Notes under the pieces: generated by a model
The model's database searches: none
What the model saw: the letters and a program-made list of their open reading frames with translations, nothing else
What the model was told of the DNA's origin: nothing
Shown: piece by piece, positions 1-6,253 of the stretch
How positions within the stretch are numbered: the first letter of the stretch is position 1
Layout: each line of letters begins with the position of its first letter
Made by a program: the position numbers and the translations under genes
NCBI GenBank assembly: GCA_030619435.1
Contig: JAUXBI010000031.1
Coordinates: forward strand, 1-10,585
From: Syntrophaceae bacterium
GTDB lineage: Bacteria; Desulfobacterota; Syntrophia; Syntrophales; UBA2210
Direction: 5' to 3'
DNA: 10,585 bases

Positions 1-430
1 CCAAAGCCTGGGCGATGCCGAAAGACATGAACATATTTCTGCCCTTTCCAGCTCGTTCAAGTCCGAAACCGTCATTGTTAAATTTGCTGTAAAGGGCCTT
101 AAAACCGGCCCCTTCATTGTGCTGAATTATATAATTTCTGACGCCATATCTTTTCATGAGACCGGCAAGTTCCAGTGCCTCTTCATCGGTCGCCTTGTCA
201 AGCCCGAAAATTATCCTGTATAAGTAACCGGTTTTGCTAAGTTGCTTGAGGATATTCAGGAAAACAGGCCTGTTTTCTTCGAGGGTAAATTCTGTCGCGA
301 GTGTTGGAACAACAAGTACGGTTCTTTTCCCCCTGGAAGCAGATCTCAACCTTGGTCTAAGGTCCTGCAGCTCCCTGCCCAGGAGGTGTAATGTTGTTAT
401 CCTTATATTTTTCTGGGCAAAGCTTAACAT
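1..430 (-). CDS. GpgS-like glycosyltransferase, N-terminal part (runs off left edge)
   Basis: The visible 143 codons start at the ATG whose complement is at 428-430. A GGAGG lies 6 nt upstream (complement of 437-441). The protein has a hydrophobic beta strand ending in VPTLATEF (residues 38-48), then EENRP, then IIFGLDKATDEEALE (73-87). These are followed by NEGAGFKALYSKF (105-117) and GKGRNMFMSFGIAQA (128-142). The strand, the GLD-K-A-T segment and the GKGRN motif match the nucleotide-sugar binding half of bacterial GpgS-like (GT81/GT-A) transferases. Members of this group transfer glucose or mannose from a nucleotide sugar to 3-phosphoglycerate or a similar acceptor, often for compatible-solute synthesis. 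The metal-binding acidic motif expected next is beyond the window, so activity and acceptor cannot be judged. The gene follows a phosphohexomutase by 108 nt on the same strand, which fits a shared supply of sugar phosphate. Any other GT-A transferase of this superfamily is an alternative. Confidence 0.6.
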   Translation of the reverse strand, partial: MLSFAQKNIRITTLHLLGRELQDLRPRLRSASRGKRTVLVVPTLATEFTLEENRPVFLNILKQLSKTGYLYRIIFGLDKATDEEALELAGLMKRYGVRNYIIQHNEGAGFKALYSKFNNDGFGLERAGKGRNMFMSFGIAQAL

Positions 431-538
431 GATTTTCCTCCATTAAAGTTGGTTCCGCCGACTATATGCCGGTTAATTTGTAGTGTTGTATATATGTTTG
501 AGATAGTCTCGATGCAGACAAGGATGCTTGTGATCTGT
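431..538 (-). other. Intergenic spacer between phosphohexomutase and glycosyltransferase
   Basis: This 108-nt spacer holds the GGAGG ribosome binding site of the glycosyltransferase (437-441). I see no intrinsic terminator with a T-run on the minus strand and no convincing promoter. Readthrough from the upstream phosphohexomutase gene is therefore the simplest reading. Confidence 0.5.
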
Positions 539-1891
539 TCAGAGGGTGTTCATGGTATCCTTCAGGACGCGTTCTACGAGCTTCTTTATAGATTCGAGGC
601 CATCTTCAGTCTTTGATTCAAAACGCAGTACCAGGACCGGCTGGGTGTTTGAGGCCCGCACGAGTCCCCATCCATCTTTGAATTGCACGCGTACACCGTC
701 AATATCGATAACATCGTAATTCTCTGTAAAATAGTTTTTGACCTTTTCAACTACCCGGAACTTTAGATCATCCGGGCAATCCACCCTTATCTCAGGGGTG
801 TTGAATGTGTGAGGAACATCCGAGAGAATCTGACTGAGTTTCTGTCCCGTCATGGAAATGATTTCAAGGAGTCTTGCCGACGCGTAAATGGCATCATCAT
901 AACCGAAATAGCGATCCGCGAAGAAGAGGTGACCGCTCATTTCTCCCGCCAGCAGAGCCTTCTCCTCCTTCATCTTGCTCTTGATGAGCGAATGTCCCGC
1001 CTTCCACATTATACCTCGGCCGCCATTCTTCTCCACATCGTCATAGAGTGTTTGAGAACACTTGACCTCTCCTATGATGGCCGCTCCGGGATTTTCTTTC
1101 AGTATGAATCTTGAAAACAGCAGCAAGAGCTCGTCCCCACGTATTATTTTTCCGTCGTCGGCTACAACACCTATCCTGTCCGCGTCACCGTCGTAGGCGA
1201 TTCCCATATCCGCCTTCTTTTCTTTTACAAGCCGCATAAGCTCTATCAGATTTTTTTCAACGGTAGGGTCGGGGAAATGGTTGGGGAAATGACCGTTCAT
1301 ATCGCAATAGAGCGGGGTTACAGAACATCCGAACCTTTCAAACAGGGGCAGGGCGAAAAATCCACCCACACCGTTGCCCGCGTCCACAATCACCTTTAAT
1401 CCCTTCTTTATCGTTACATTATTGAATATATAATCCCGGTAATCTGCTGTAAGGTTTCTCTGTTCAGCCGTTCCCTCTCCCGACGCATAACCATTGCCTT
1501 CCATTATGGTTCTCAATTCCTGTATGCTTTCTCCATAGATTGTATCGGGCCCTATGCATATCTTGAAACCATTAAATTCAGGAGGGTTGTGGCTTCCGGT
1601 CACCATGATTCCGCCATCGGCATTCAGATGTCTGATGGAGTAATAGAGGATGGGCGTGGCGCAAAGACCTATGTCGATAACGTCGATGCCTGTTGAAAGA
1701 AGACCTTCCATGACTGTCCTGTGATACTCCTCGGAGCTCAGCCGGCAATCTCTTCCAACGGTCATGATTTTTACATTCCGTTCTTTCCCATATGTACCTA
1801 TGGCCCTTCCCAGGTCATAGACGAAGTCATGATTCAGGTCTTCTCCAACGACACCCCTGACGTCGTATTCCCTGAATACCTGTGGATTCAT
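539..1891 (-). CDS. Phosphomannomutase/phosphoglucomutase (alpha-D-phosphohexomutase)
   Basis: The 450-residue product interconverts hexose 6-phosphate and hexose 1-phosphate in the cytoplasm, feeding nucleotide-sugar synthesis. The start used is the ATG at 1891, which gives MNPQVFREYDVRG and has AGGAGG 6 nt upstream (complement of 1898-1903). An in-frame ATG 36 codons upstream has no family-like sequence and would overlap the promoter. All four phosphohexomutase signatures are present. They are the catalytic phosphoserine loop TGSHNPP (Ser100), the metal loop DGDAD (234-238), the sugar-binding loop GEMSGH (316-321) and the phosphate-binding loop RASNTQP (412-418). Length and the EYDVRG N-terminus resemble the bifunctional AlgC/ManB type, which is about 460 residues. 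Glucose versus mannose preference cannot be decided from sequence. It is the first gene of a minus-strand unit with the GpgS-like transferase downstream. Confidence 0.93.
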   Translation of the reverse strand: MNPQVFREYDVRGVVGEDLNHDFVYDLGRAIGTYGKERNVKIMTVGRDCRLSSEEYHRTVMEGLLSTGIDVIDIGLCATPILYYSIRHLNADGGIMVTGSHNPPEFNGFKICIGPDTIYGESIQELRTIMEGNGYASGEGTAEQRNLTADYRDYIFNNVTIKKGLKVIVDAGNGVGGFFALPLFERFGCSVTPLYCDMNGHFPNHFPDPTVEKNLIELMRLVKEKKADMGIAYDGDADRIGVVADDGKIIRGDELLLLFSRFILKENPGAAIIGEVKCSQTLYDDVEKNGGRGIMWKAGHSLIKSKMKEEKALLAGEMSGHLFFADRYFGYDDAIYASARLLEIISMTGQKLSQILSDVPHTFNTPEIRVDCPDDLKFRVVEKVKNYFTENYDVIDIDGVRVQFKDGWGLVRASNTQPVLVLRFESKTEDGLESIKKLVERVLKDTMNTL

Positions 1892-1929
1892 ATTGTTCCT
1901 CCTGAAAGTCCAATCCTGTGTAGTGTAGA

Positions 1930-1958
1930 TTAATAGCATATATGCCGGATTTAGACAA
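1930..1958 (-). promoter_or_regulatory. Predicted sigma70 promoter for the phosphohexomutase unit
   Basis: On the minus strand a -35 TTGTCT (complement of 1953-1958) is separated by 17 nt from a -10 TATTAA (complement of 1930-1935). The expected start is near 1923, leaving a leader of about 30 nt before the ATG at 1891. A perfect 10-bp palindrome GCATATATGC (1936-1945) lies between the two boxes and could be a repressor site, though it is AT-rich and short. Both boxes match consensus at 4 of 6 positions. Confidence 0.5.
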
Positions 1959-1978
1959 TAAATATTCTCCGATATGTA

Positions 1979-2007
1979 TTGACACCTGTTTAATGTCATG
2001 TTAGATT
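1979..2007 (+). promoter_or_regulatory. Predicted sigma70 promoter for hflK-hflC
   Basis: A perfect -35 TTGACA (1979-1984) is followed after exactly 17 nt by TAGATT (2002-2007, 4 of 6 matches to TATAAT). Transcription would begin near 2014, about 30 nt before the hflK ATG. It is divergent from the phosphohexomutase promoter and about 20 bp away from it. Confidence 0.6.
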
Positions 2008-2044
2008 CGGTGAAATTACAAAAGAGCTACTGGGAGGTAGATTT

Positions 2045-3094
2045 ATGGGCTGGAAGGATAATGATGGAAACCCGTGGGGTAACCGGCAGTCGCCCAATTT
2101 AAAGGAGACGGTTGAGAAGATCAAAAAATCAATTCCTTTCAAAATTCCATTTGGCGGGAAATTCGGTTTGATTCCGATAATAGTTGTAGTCCTGCTGATT
2201 CTCTGGCTTGCATCCGGGATATATTTTGTCGCACCCGACGAGGCCGGTGTGGTTAAAAGATTCGGCAAGGCAGTGCGTACCACTACACCGGGCCCTCATT
2301 ATCATATTCCGGTGCCGGTGGAAACGGTTATGAAACCGAAAGTGACGCAGGTGCAAAGAATAGAAATAGGATTCAGGACCATAGGAGACAGGCAGCTCGG
2401 CAGATTAAGATCTGTAACCAATGAAAGCCTGATGCTTACCAAGGCCGAGAACATAGTGAACCTGACCTTTATCGTTCAGTACAAGATAAAAGACGCGATT
2501 GCATATCTGTTTAATGTGAAGAATCAGGCCAAGACAGTAAAGGATGCCGCGGAAGCCGCCATGCGCGAAACGGTTGGAGAAAGCGAAATCGATGATATCC
2601 TGACCGTAGGCAAGTTCAAGGTTCAGCAGGATACGAAGGCGATTCTTCAAAAAATATTGGATAGTTATAAGGCGGGGATACATATAGTAGCCGTTCAGCT
2701 TCAGGATGTTCATCCCCCCGATCAGGTTATGGCCGCATTTAAGGACGTCGCCAGCGCCAAGGAAGATAAAGCCAAGATGGTAAATGATGCGCACGGTTAT
2801 CGAAACGAAATACTGCCAAAGGCAAAGGGAAAGGCAGCCCAGATCACAAACGATGCCGTAGCCTATAAGGAAGCCAAGATTATATCCGCCGAAGGTGACA
2901 CGAGCAGATTCCTGCAGATACTCGCTCAGTACAGGACAGCCAGGGAAGTGACAAAGAAAAGGCTGTATATCGAAATGATGGAGGAGATACTTCCCGGAAT
3001 TGATAAGGTTATAGTAGAGGATAAGATAGGAAGAAATATGCTGCCGCATTTGTCGCTTGGCAGAGAGATTGATAAGAAGATAAATACGAAGTAG
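2045..3094 (+). CDS. hflK: HflK, SPFH-domain regulator of FtsH protease
   Basis: HflK pairs with HflC to form a large inner-membrane assembly that surrounds FtsH and modulates its access to membrane substrates. The 349-residue protein has a short cytoplasmic N-terminus with the NPWG motif (residues 9-12) and one transmembrane segment (about 41-60). A band-7/SPFH domain begins around VAPDEAGVVKRFG (62-74). The conserved block VQLQDVHPPDQVMAAFKDV (217-235) leads into an Ala/Lys/Glu-rich helix containing GYRNEILPKAKG (251-262). It is shorter than E. coli HflK (about 419 residues), mostly because the Gly-rich N-terminal tail is reduced. The ATG at 2045 is supported by GGGAGG at 2032-2037, spaced 7 nt. 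hflC follows after 22 nt with its own ribosome binding site, the standard hflKC order. No ftsH or hflX lies in the window. Confidence 0.93.
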   Translation: MGWKDNDGNPWGNRQSPNLKETVEKIKKSIPFKIPFGGKFGLIPIIVVVLLILWLASGIYFVAPDEAGVVKRFGKAVRTTTPGPHYHIPVPVETVMKPKVTQVQRIEIGFRTIGDRQLGRLRSVTNESLMLTKAENIVNLTFIVQYKIKDAIAYLFNVKNQAKTVKDAAEAAMRETVGESEIDDILTVGKFKVQQDTKAILQKILDSYKAGIHIVAVQLQDVHPPDQVMAAFKDVASAKEDKAKMVNDAHGYRNEILPKAKGKAAQITNDAVAYKEAKIISAEGDTSRFLQILAQYRTAREVTKKRLYIEMMEEILPGIDKVIVEDKIGRNMLPHLSLGREIDKKINTK

Positions 3095-3116
3095 CAGGGA
3101 ATTCTGGAGGCTGATA

Positions 3117-3965
3117 ATGAAATTAAAAGGAAAAATAGGAGTAATCGCCGGTCTGATTGTTGTTCTTGTTGTATCGCTCTCACTTTTTACCGTGGATCAG
3201 ACGCAGCAGGCGATTGTCATACAGATGGGAAAACCGCTGGACGGTATATATGGGCCCGGTCTCCACTTTAAAGTGCCCTTTATTCAACAGGTGATGAATT
3301 TTGAAAAAAGGATACTCGTATATGACGCGTCTCCGACCGAGATACTCACAAAGGATAAAAAGAATCTTGTCGTGGACAATTATACGAAGTGGGCCATTAA
3401 TAATCCGCTGAGGTTCTATACCACGGTGAGAAATGAAAGAGGCGCGCAGGCAAGGCTGGATGATATTGTGTACGCGCAGCTCAGAGTTGAACTGGGGCAG
3501 CATGATTTGTCGGATATTGTATCTGAAACCAGGGACGCGCTTATGGCGAAGGTAACAAAGAAATCGGCCAAGCGTGCGGAAGGATATGGCATCCGTGTCG
3601 TGGATGTGAGGATAAAGCGTGCGGATCTGCCTGAGCAGAATGAAAAGCATGTGTTCGGGCGGATGAAGGCAGAAAGGGAAAGACAGGCAAAACAGTACCG
3701 TTCAGAGGGCGAGGAGGAATCCAAGAAGATTACGGCAAAGGCGGATATGGAAAGGACTATCATCCTGGCAGAGGCTTACAAGATATCTGAGGAGCTGAAA
3801 GGTGAAGGAGATGCCCGGGCGGTAAAGATATACGCCGACGCGTACCAGAAAGATATAGGATTCTATGAGTTTATCAGGAGCCTCGAGGCGTACAAAAAAG
3901 CGCTCAAGGAAGACACGAAACTGATCACCACTTTAAATACGCAGTTTTTTAAGTATATGAACTGA
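3117..3965 (+). CDS. hflC: HflC, SPFH-domain partner of HflK
   Basis: The 282-residue product is the second subunit of the HflKC membrane complex. It has an N-terminal signal-anchor segment (residues 6-25) with the bulk of the protein expected in the periplasm. The SPFH domain starts at VDQTQQAIVIQMGKP (26-40) and includes GPGLHFKVPF (46-55). The diagnostic HflC helix begins RMKAERERQAKQYRSEG (182-198) and continues into EEES and an Ala/Lys-rich stretch; this is almost the textbook HflC signature. The C-terminus ends FFKYMN. The ATG at 3117 has GGAGG at 3106-3110, spaced 6 nt. Length is slightly below that of E. coli HflC (334). No intrinsic terminator lies directly after the stop codon, so hflKC transcripts probably run into the attenuator leader at 4035-4213. 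Confidence 0.94.
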   Translation: MKLKGKIGVIAGLIVVLVVSLSLFTVDQTQQAIVIQMGKPLDGIYGPGLHFKVPFIQQVMNFEKRILVYDASPTEILTKDKKNLVVDNYTKWAINNPLRFYTTVRNERGAQARLDDIVYAQLRVELGQHDLSDIVSETRDALMAKVTKKSAKRAEGYGIRVVDVRIKRADLPEQNEKHVFGRMKAERERQAKQYRSEGEEESKKITAKADMERTIILAEAYKISEELKGEGDARAVKIYADAYQKDIGFYEFIRSLEAYKKALKEDTKLITTLNTQFFKYMN

Positions 3966-3975
3966 TAAATTTTTC

Positions 3976-4004
3976 TTGACTTTATCGCGTTTTAATTTTA
4001 TGAA
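3976..4004 (+). promoter_or_regulatory. Predicted sigma70 promoter for the attenuator leader and ABC operon
   Basis: TTGACT (3976-3981, 5 of 6 to consensus) and TATGAA (3999-4004, 4 of 6) are separated by exactly 17 nt, starting 10 nt after the hflC stop. The predicted start near 4011 would give a leader RNA of about 225 nt and place the leader-peptide ATG about 25 nt from the 5' end, as expected for a transcription attenuator. No promoter candidate fits between the downstream terminators and the binding-protein gene, which supports this upstream position. Confidence 0.55.
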
Positions 4005-4034
4005 GTCTGGAAATCGGTAAGGATAGTGGAGAAA

Positions 4035-4118
4035 ATGGAGAACGTTATTTGCAAACAGACAGGTGGATTTTTTAGCTTTTTTAGTTTTTTTGCGGAGGTC
4101 TGCCTTCTGAGCTCTTGA
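4035..4118 (+). CDS. Phe-rich attenuator leader peptide (27 aa)
   Basis: This short ORF reads M-E-N-V-I-C-K-Q-T-G-G then FFSFFSFF then A-E-V-C-L-L-S-S, stop. Six of 27 codons are phenylalanine, all TTT, in three tandem pairs at 4068-4073, 4077-4082 and 4086-4091. The pattern resembles the leader peptides of the E. coli pheA and pheST attenuators, in which slow decoding of Phe codons stalls the ribosome. The stop codon (4116-4118) lies about 20 nt before the 5' arm of a terminator. The ORF covers GGTCTGCC (4097-4104), which can pair with that arm. A ribosome finishing translation would mask this segment, while one stalled at the Phe codons would leave it free. The ribosome binding site is weak: GGAG (4028-4031) is only 3 nt from ATG and AAGGA (4019-4023) is 11 nt away. 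The T-rich tract alone could give Phe codons by chance; the linked hairpins make that unlikely. Confidence 0.75.
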   Translation: MENVICKQTGGFFSFFSFFAEVCLLSS

Positions 4119-4152
4119 CGTATACAGGCGTTATATGAGCCGTGGGCAGACC
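4097..4152 (+). promoter_or_regulatory. Antiterminator hairpin (segments 2:3) of the Phe attenuator
   Basis: GGTCTGCC at 4097-4104 is perfectly complementary to GGCAGACC at 4145-4152, and T4105-G4144 can add a wobble pair. Inside it, GCTC (4111-4114) pairs with GAGC (4137-4140). TTGACG without its first T (4116-4120) pairs with 4129-4133, with one wobble, around an 8-nt loop. The 3' arm uses 4145-4149, which is also part of the 5' arm of the terminator at 4139-4169, so the two structures exclude each other. A possible pause pairing upstream is CAGAC (4056-4060) with GTCTG (4098-4102). The arrangement fits segments 1, 2, 3 and 4 of an amino-acid attenuator. Confidence 0.7.
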
Positions 4153-4176
4153 GAGCGACTGTCCACGGCTTTTTTT
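4139..4176 (+). terminator. Intrinsic terminator (segments 3:4) of the attenuator
   Basis: An 11-bp stem pairs 4139-4149 (GCCGTGGGCAG) with 4159-4169 (CTGTCCACGGC), with one G-U pair, around a 9-nt loop (4150-4158). It is followed at once by seven T (4170-4176). This is a strong rho-independent terminator. It lies between the predicted promoter and the binding-protein gene, so transcription of that gene must pass it, and it may also end hflKC readthrough transcripts. Confidence 0.88.
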
Positions 4177-4180
4177 GTTT

Positions 4181-4213
4181 AAAGGCTGTGGGATCAATTC
4201 CGCGGCCTTTTTT
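4181..4213 (+). terminator. Second tandem intrinsic terminator
   Basis: A 13-bp stem pairs 4181-4193 with 4198-4210, including three G-U wobbles, around the tetraloop TCAA. It begins AAAGGC and ends GCCTTT followed by TTT, giving six T at 4208-4213. It lies 11 nt downstream of the first stem and ends 7 nt before the AAGGAGG (4221-4227) of the next gene. Its 5' arm can instead pair with the 3' arm of the first terminator (4162-4169 with 4185-4192). A shift to the antiterminator could therefore disable both. Confidence 0.75.
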
Positions 4214-4235
4214 ATTTTGAAAGGAGGAACAAACA

Positions 4236-5435
4236 ATGCGCAAAATATGTTGTATCATCACAGGTCTTATTGTCATTCTGGGTATGGTCCCGGGCGTACA
4301 CGCAAAGGCGATAAAGGTGGGGGCGGCGATTAACCTCACAGGTCCGGCGTCCACATGGGGGCAGTTTCATGCAAAGGGTCAACAGGATTATTTCCGTTAT
4401 GTAAATGAAGTAAAAGGCGGCGTGGATGGAAACGAGATAGAGATGAAGCTCGTGGATACCATGTACAAGGTTCCCGAGGCCGTGGCGGCGGTCAGAAAGT
4501 TTGCCGTCAGCGACAAAGTGGATATGATTGCCACCTGGGGCGCGGGCGAAGGACTTGCGGCTAAGCCCATTATACAGAGATACGGGATACCGGCGATAAA
4601 CTACTCCACAAGCTGGGAGATCCTCAAGAAACCGGTCGATTACATGTATCTTCCATTCGGAAGTTATCGCATGGATTGCTACGCGGTTCTGGAATATATC
4701 CGTGCAACTCATAAAGGCAAGGATGCGCCAAGGGTTGGTCTTCTGACATACAATAACGCCTATGGACGTTCGATACACGAACCGAGCAGGGAATACGCTG
4801 CGAAGCATAATATAGACATCGTAACGATTGAAGAATTTCCCCCGAGGACCCTTGATCTGACGACTGAACTGTTGCGCCTGAAAAAGAACGGGGCGGAATA
4901 TGTTTTCATGCAGATGCTTCCGGCGGCGATAATCACCACTTTTAAATGTGCCGACAGGATAGATTATAAACCGGAATTTTTCGGAACATGGACATCTACC
5001 GACCCCGATTTTTTCAGAATGGGCAAGGGCTTAATCAGAGATCGCCTTAAGATACAGTTCCCCGGTGGTCTGCCGGTTGATAAAACCGAGGGTATGAAAA
5101 TTATGGAAGATCTATGGACACGTTATAAGACCGTTGATAAGTTTGACGCGTCCTACTGGGAGGGGGTTGTAGTAGGAATGATTATGGAGAGAGCCTTCAT
5201 CCGCGCCAATGAAAAATATGGAAAGATAACAAGAAAAACGATAAATATGGCGATGGAATCCTTCTCAAATGAAGATTTCGGGGGACTTGTGCCCAACATT
5301 ACCTATACGAAAACAGATCACGAAGGATCATTCAAGGGGAGAATCGTCAAGGTGTGTGAAGATGGACGATATGTCCCCATTACAAACTTTTTTGTTCCAG
5401 GGAAAGAAGAGATAAAGATTCTGGAGAAAAAATGA
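4236..5435 (+). CDS. Periplasmic substrate-binding protein of a LIV/HAAT-type ABC transporter
   Basis: The 399-residue protein captures the substrate in the periplasm and delivers it to the permease pair encoded downstream. A Sec signal peptide covers residues 1-23: basic MRK, a hydrophobic core, and cleavage after VHA. The mature part opens KAIKVGAAINLTGPASTWGQ, the usual first strand of the type I periplasmic-binding fold (Peripla_BP_6). Later family-like stretches are ATWGAGEGLAAKPI, VGLLTYNNAYGRS and EFFGTWTSTDPDF. Cysteines at residues 5 and 6 are too early for a lipobox, so it is probably soluble. The ATG at 4236 has AAGGAGG (4221-4227) 8 nt upstream. It is the first structural gene after the Phe attenuator, and its stop overlaps the next start as ATGA. 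Family name alone suggests branched-chain amino acids, but related proteins bind amides, urea and aromatic acids. The leader argues for an aromatic ligand. Confidence 0.9.
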   Translation: MRKICCIITGLIVILGMVPGVHAKAIKVGAAINLTGPASTWGQFHAKGQQDYFRYVNEVKGGVDGNEIEMKLVDTMYKVPEAVAAVRKFAVSDKVDMIATWGAGEGLAAKPIIQRYGIPAINYSTSWEILKKPVDYMYLPFGSYRMDCYAVLEYIRATHKGKDAPRVGLLTYNNAYGRSIHEPSREYAAKHNIDIVTIEEFPPRTLDLTTELLRLKKNGAEYVFMQMLPAAIITTFKCADRIDYKPEFFGTWTSTDPDFFRMGKGLIRDRLKIQFPGGLPVDKTEGMKIMEDLWTRYKTVDKFDASYWEGVVVGMIMERAFIRANEKYGKITRKTINMAMESFSNEDFGGLVPNITYTKTDHEGSFKGRIVKVCEDGRYVPITNFFVPGKEEIKILEKK

Positions 5436-6253
5436 AGGCTTTTCGCGGGCAGCCTGACATATTCAAGGCGATATCCGGTGACGGGAAACGCGCTGATCTG
5501 GAAGTGAGCCATCTTACCCTGAGCTTCGGAGGCGTTATGGCTTTGAACAATATCGACTTCGAGGTAAAGACCGGAGAACTGTTCGCGATTATAGGACCCA
5601 ACGGTGCCGGAAAGACAAGCCTCCTGAACTGCCTTACGGGGTTCTACAGGCCACAGGCGGGCAGGATAAAGTTCAACGGAAAGGATATAACAAATCTCCC
5701 GACGCACAAGCTTATAAGCAGCGGCGTCGGGAGAACATTCCAGAATATTGAGCTGTTCCCCGGGATGACGGTTCTGTCCAATATGCTCCTGGCACGCCAT
5801 ATCCATTGCAGCTACGGACTGGGCAAGGCGCTTCTTTTCATGCGTGGTGTGCGAAGAGAAGAAGTCAGGCACCGCGCTGTCGTGGAAGAATTGATCGATT
5901 TCCTGGAAATGCAGGCAATTCGGAAAAAGCCAGTTGGATCACTACCTTATGGATTGCGGAAAAGGGTTGAGCTTGGTCGCGCGCTGGCTCTTGAGCCGAA
6001 ACTTCTGGTGCTGGACGAACCTTTTGCCGGGATGAATCTTGAAGAGAAGGAAGATATGGTGAGATTCCTGTCCGAATTAAACAGGGATTGGGGGCAGACA
6101 ATGATACTCGTTGAGCACGACATGTCTATTGTGATGAGTATATCTAAACGCATAATGGTTTTAAATTTCGGAGATAAACTGGCCGAGGGAACACCTGAAG
6201 CAATACAGAATGATCCGGAAGTTATAAGGGCCTATCTGGGAGATACGCAATGA
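5432..6253 (+). CDS. livG: LivG-type ABC transporter ATPase
   Basis: This cytoplasmic ATPase (273 residues) powers the importer, normally as a heterodimer with a LivF-type subunit. Walker A is GPNGAGKT (55-62), the Q-loop Gln is at 104 in VGRTFQNIELFP, and the signature is the LivG form LPYGLRKRVELGRAL (171-185). Walker B and the catalytic Glu are in LLVLDEP (Glu196), followed by FAGMN. The switch His is His229 in LVEHDMSIVM. An extra 20 or so residues precede the ATPase core, which begins at LEVSHLTLSFGG. The start overlaps the binding-protein stop as ATGA, with GGAG at 5423-5426, so translation is probably coupled. The gene in turn overlaps the acyl-CoA synthetase start by ATGA. All catalytic residues are intact. 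The name reflects family, not proven substrate. Confidence 0.93.
   Translation: MKAFRGQPDIFKAISGDGKRADLEVSHLTLSFGGVMALNNIDFEVKTGELFAIIGPNGAGKTSLLNCLTGFYRPQAGRIKFNGKDITNLPTHKLISSGVGRTFQNIELFPGMTVLSNMLLARHIHCSYGLGKALLFMRGVRREEVRHRAVVEELIDFLEMQAIRKKPVGSLPYGLRKRVELGRALALEPKLLVLDEPFAGMNLEEKEDMVRFLSELNRDWGQTMILVEHDMSIVMSISKRIMVLNFGDKLAEGTPEAIQNDPEVIRAYLGDTQ

Noticed and set aside
1892..1999. A 36-residue N-terminal extension of the phosphohexomutase
   Set aside because: It has no family similarity, lacks a ribosome binding site, and covers the promoter boxes; the internal ATG at 1891 has AGGAGG at ideal spacing.
2405..3049. Long minus-strand open frame opposite hflK, and similar frames opposite other genes
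   Set aside because: They lie entirely inside genes with clear family motifs, have no ribosome binding sites and show no recognisable domains, so they are shadow frames.
3978..4007. Inverted repeat GACTTTAT/ATGAAGTC just after hflC
   Set aside because: The stem is 8 bp, AT-rich, has a 14-nt loop and no following T-run, so it is not a credible terminator. It overlaps the predicted promoter boxes instead.
4068..4091. Poly-T tracts as the tail of an hflC terminator
   Set aside because: No GC-rich hairpin precedes them. They are read in frame as Phe codons of the leader ORF.
4115..4137. TTGACG followed by TATATG as a second promoter
   Set aside because: The spacer is only about 11 nt, far too short for a sigma70 promoter, and the region fits the antiterminator stem.
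4011..4213. A known metabolite riboswitch (fluoride, ZTP, THF, c-di-GMP, guanidine or preQ1)
   Set aside because: I could not find the conserved core bases of any of these classes. The Phe-rich ORF and overlapping hairpins explain the leader better.
4236..4305. Lipoprotein signal on the binding protein because of the Cys pair at residues 5-6
   Set aside because: The cysteines precede the hydrophobic core, so no lipobox is possible; a normal signal peptide cut after VHA fits.
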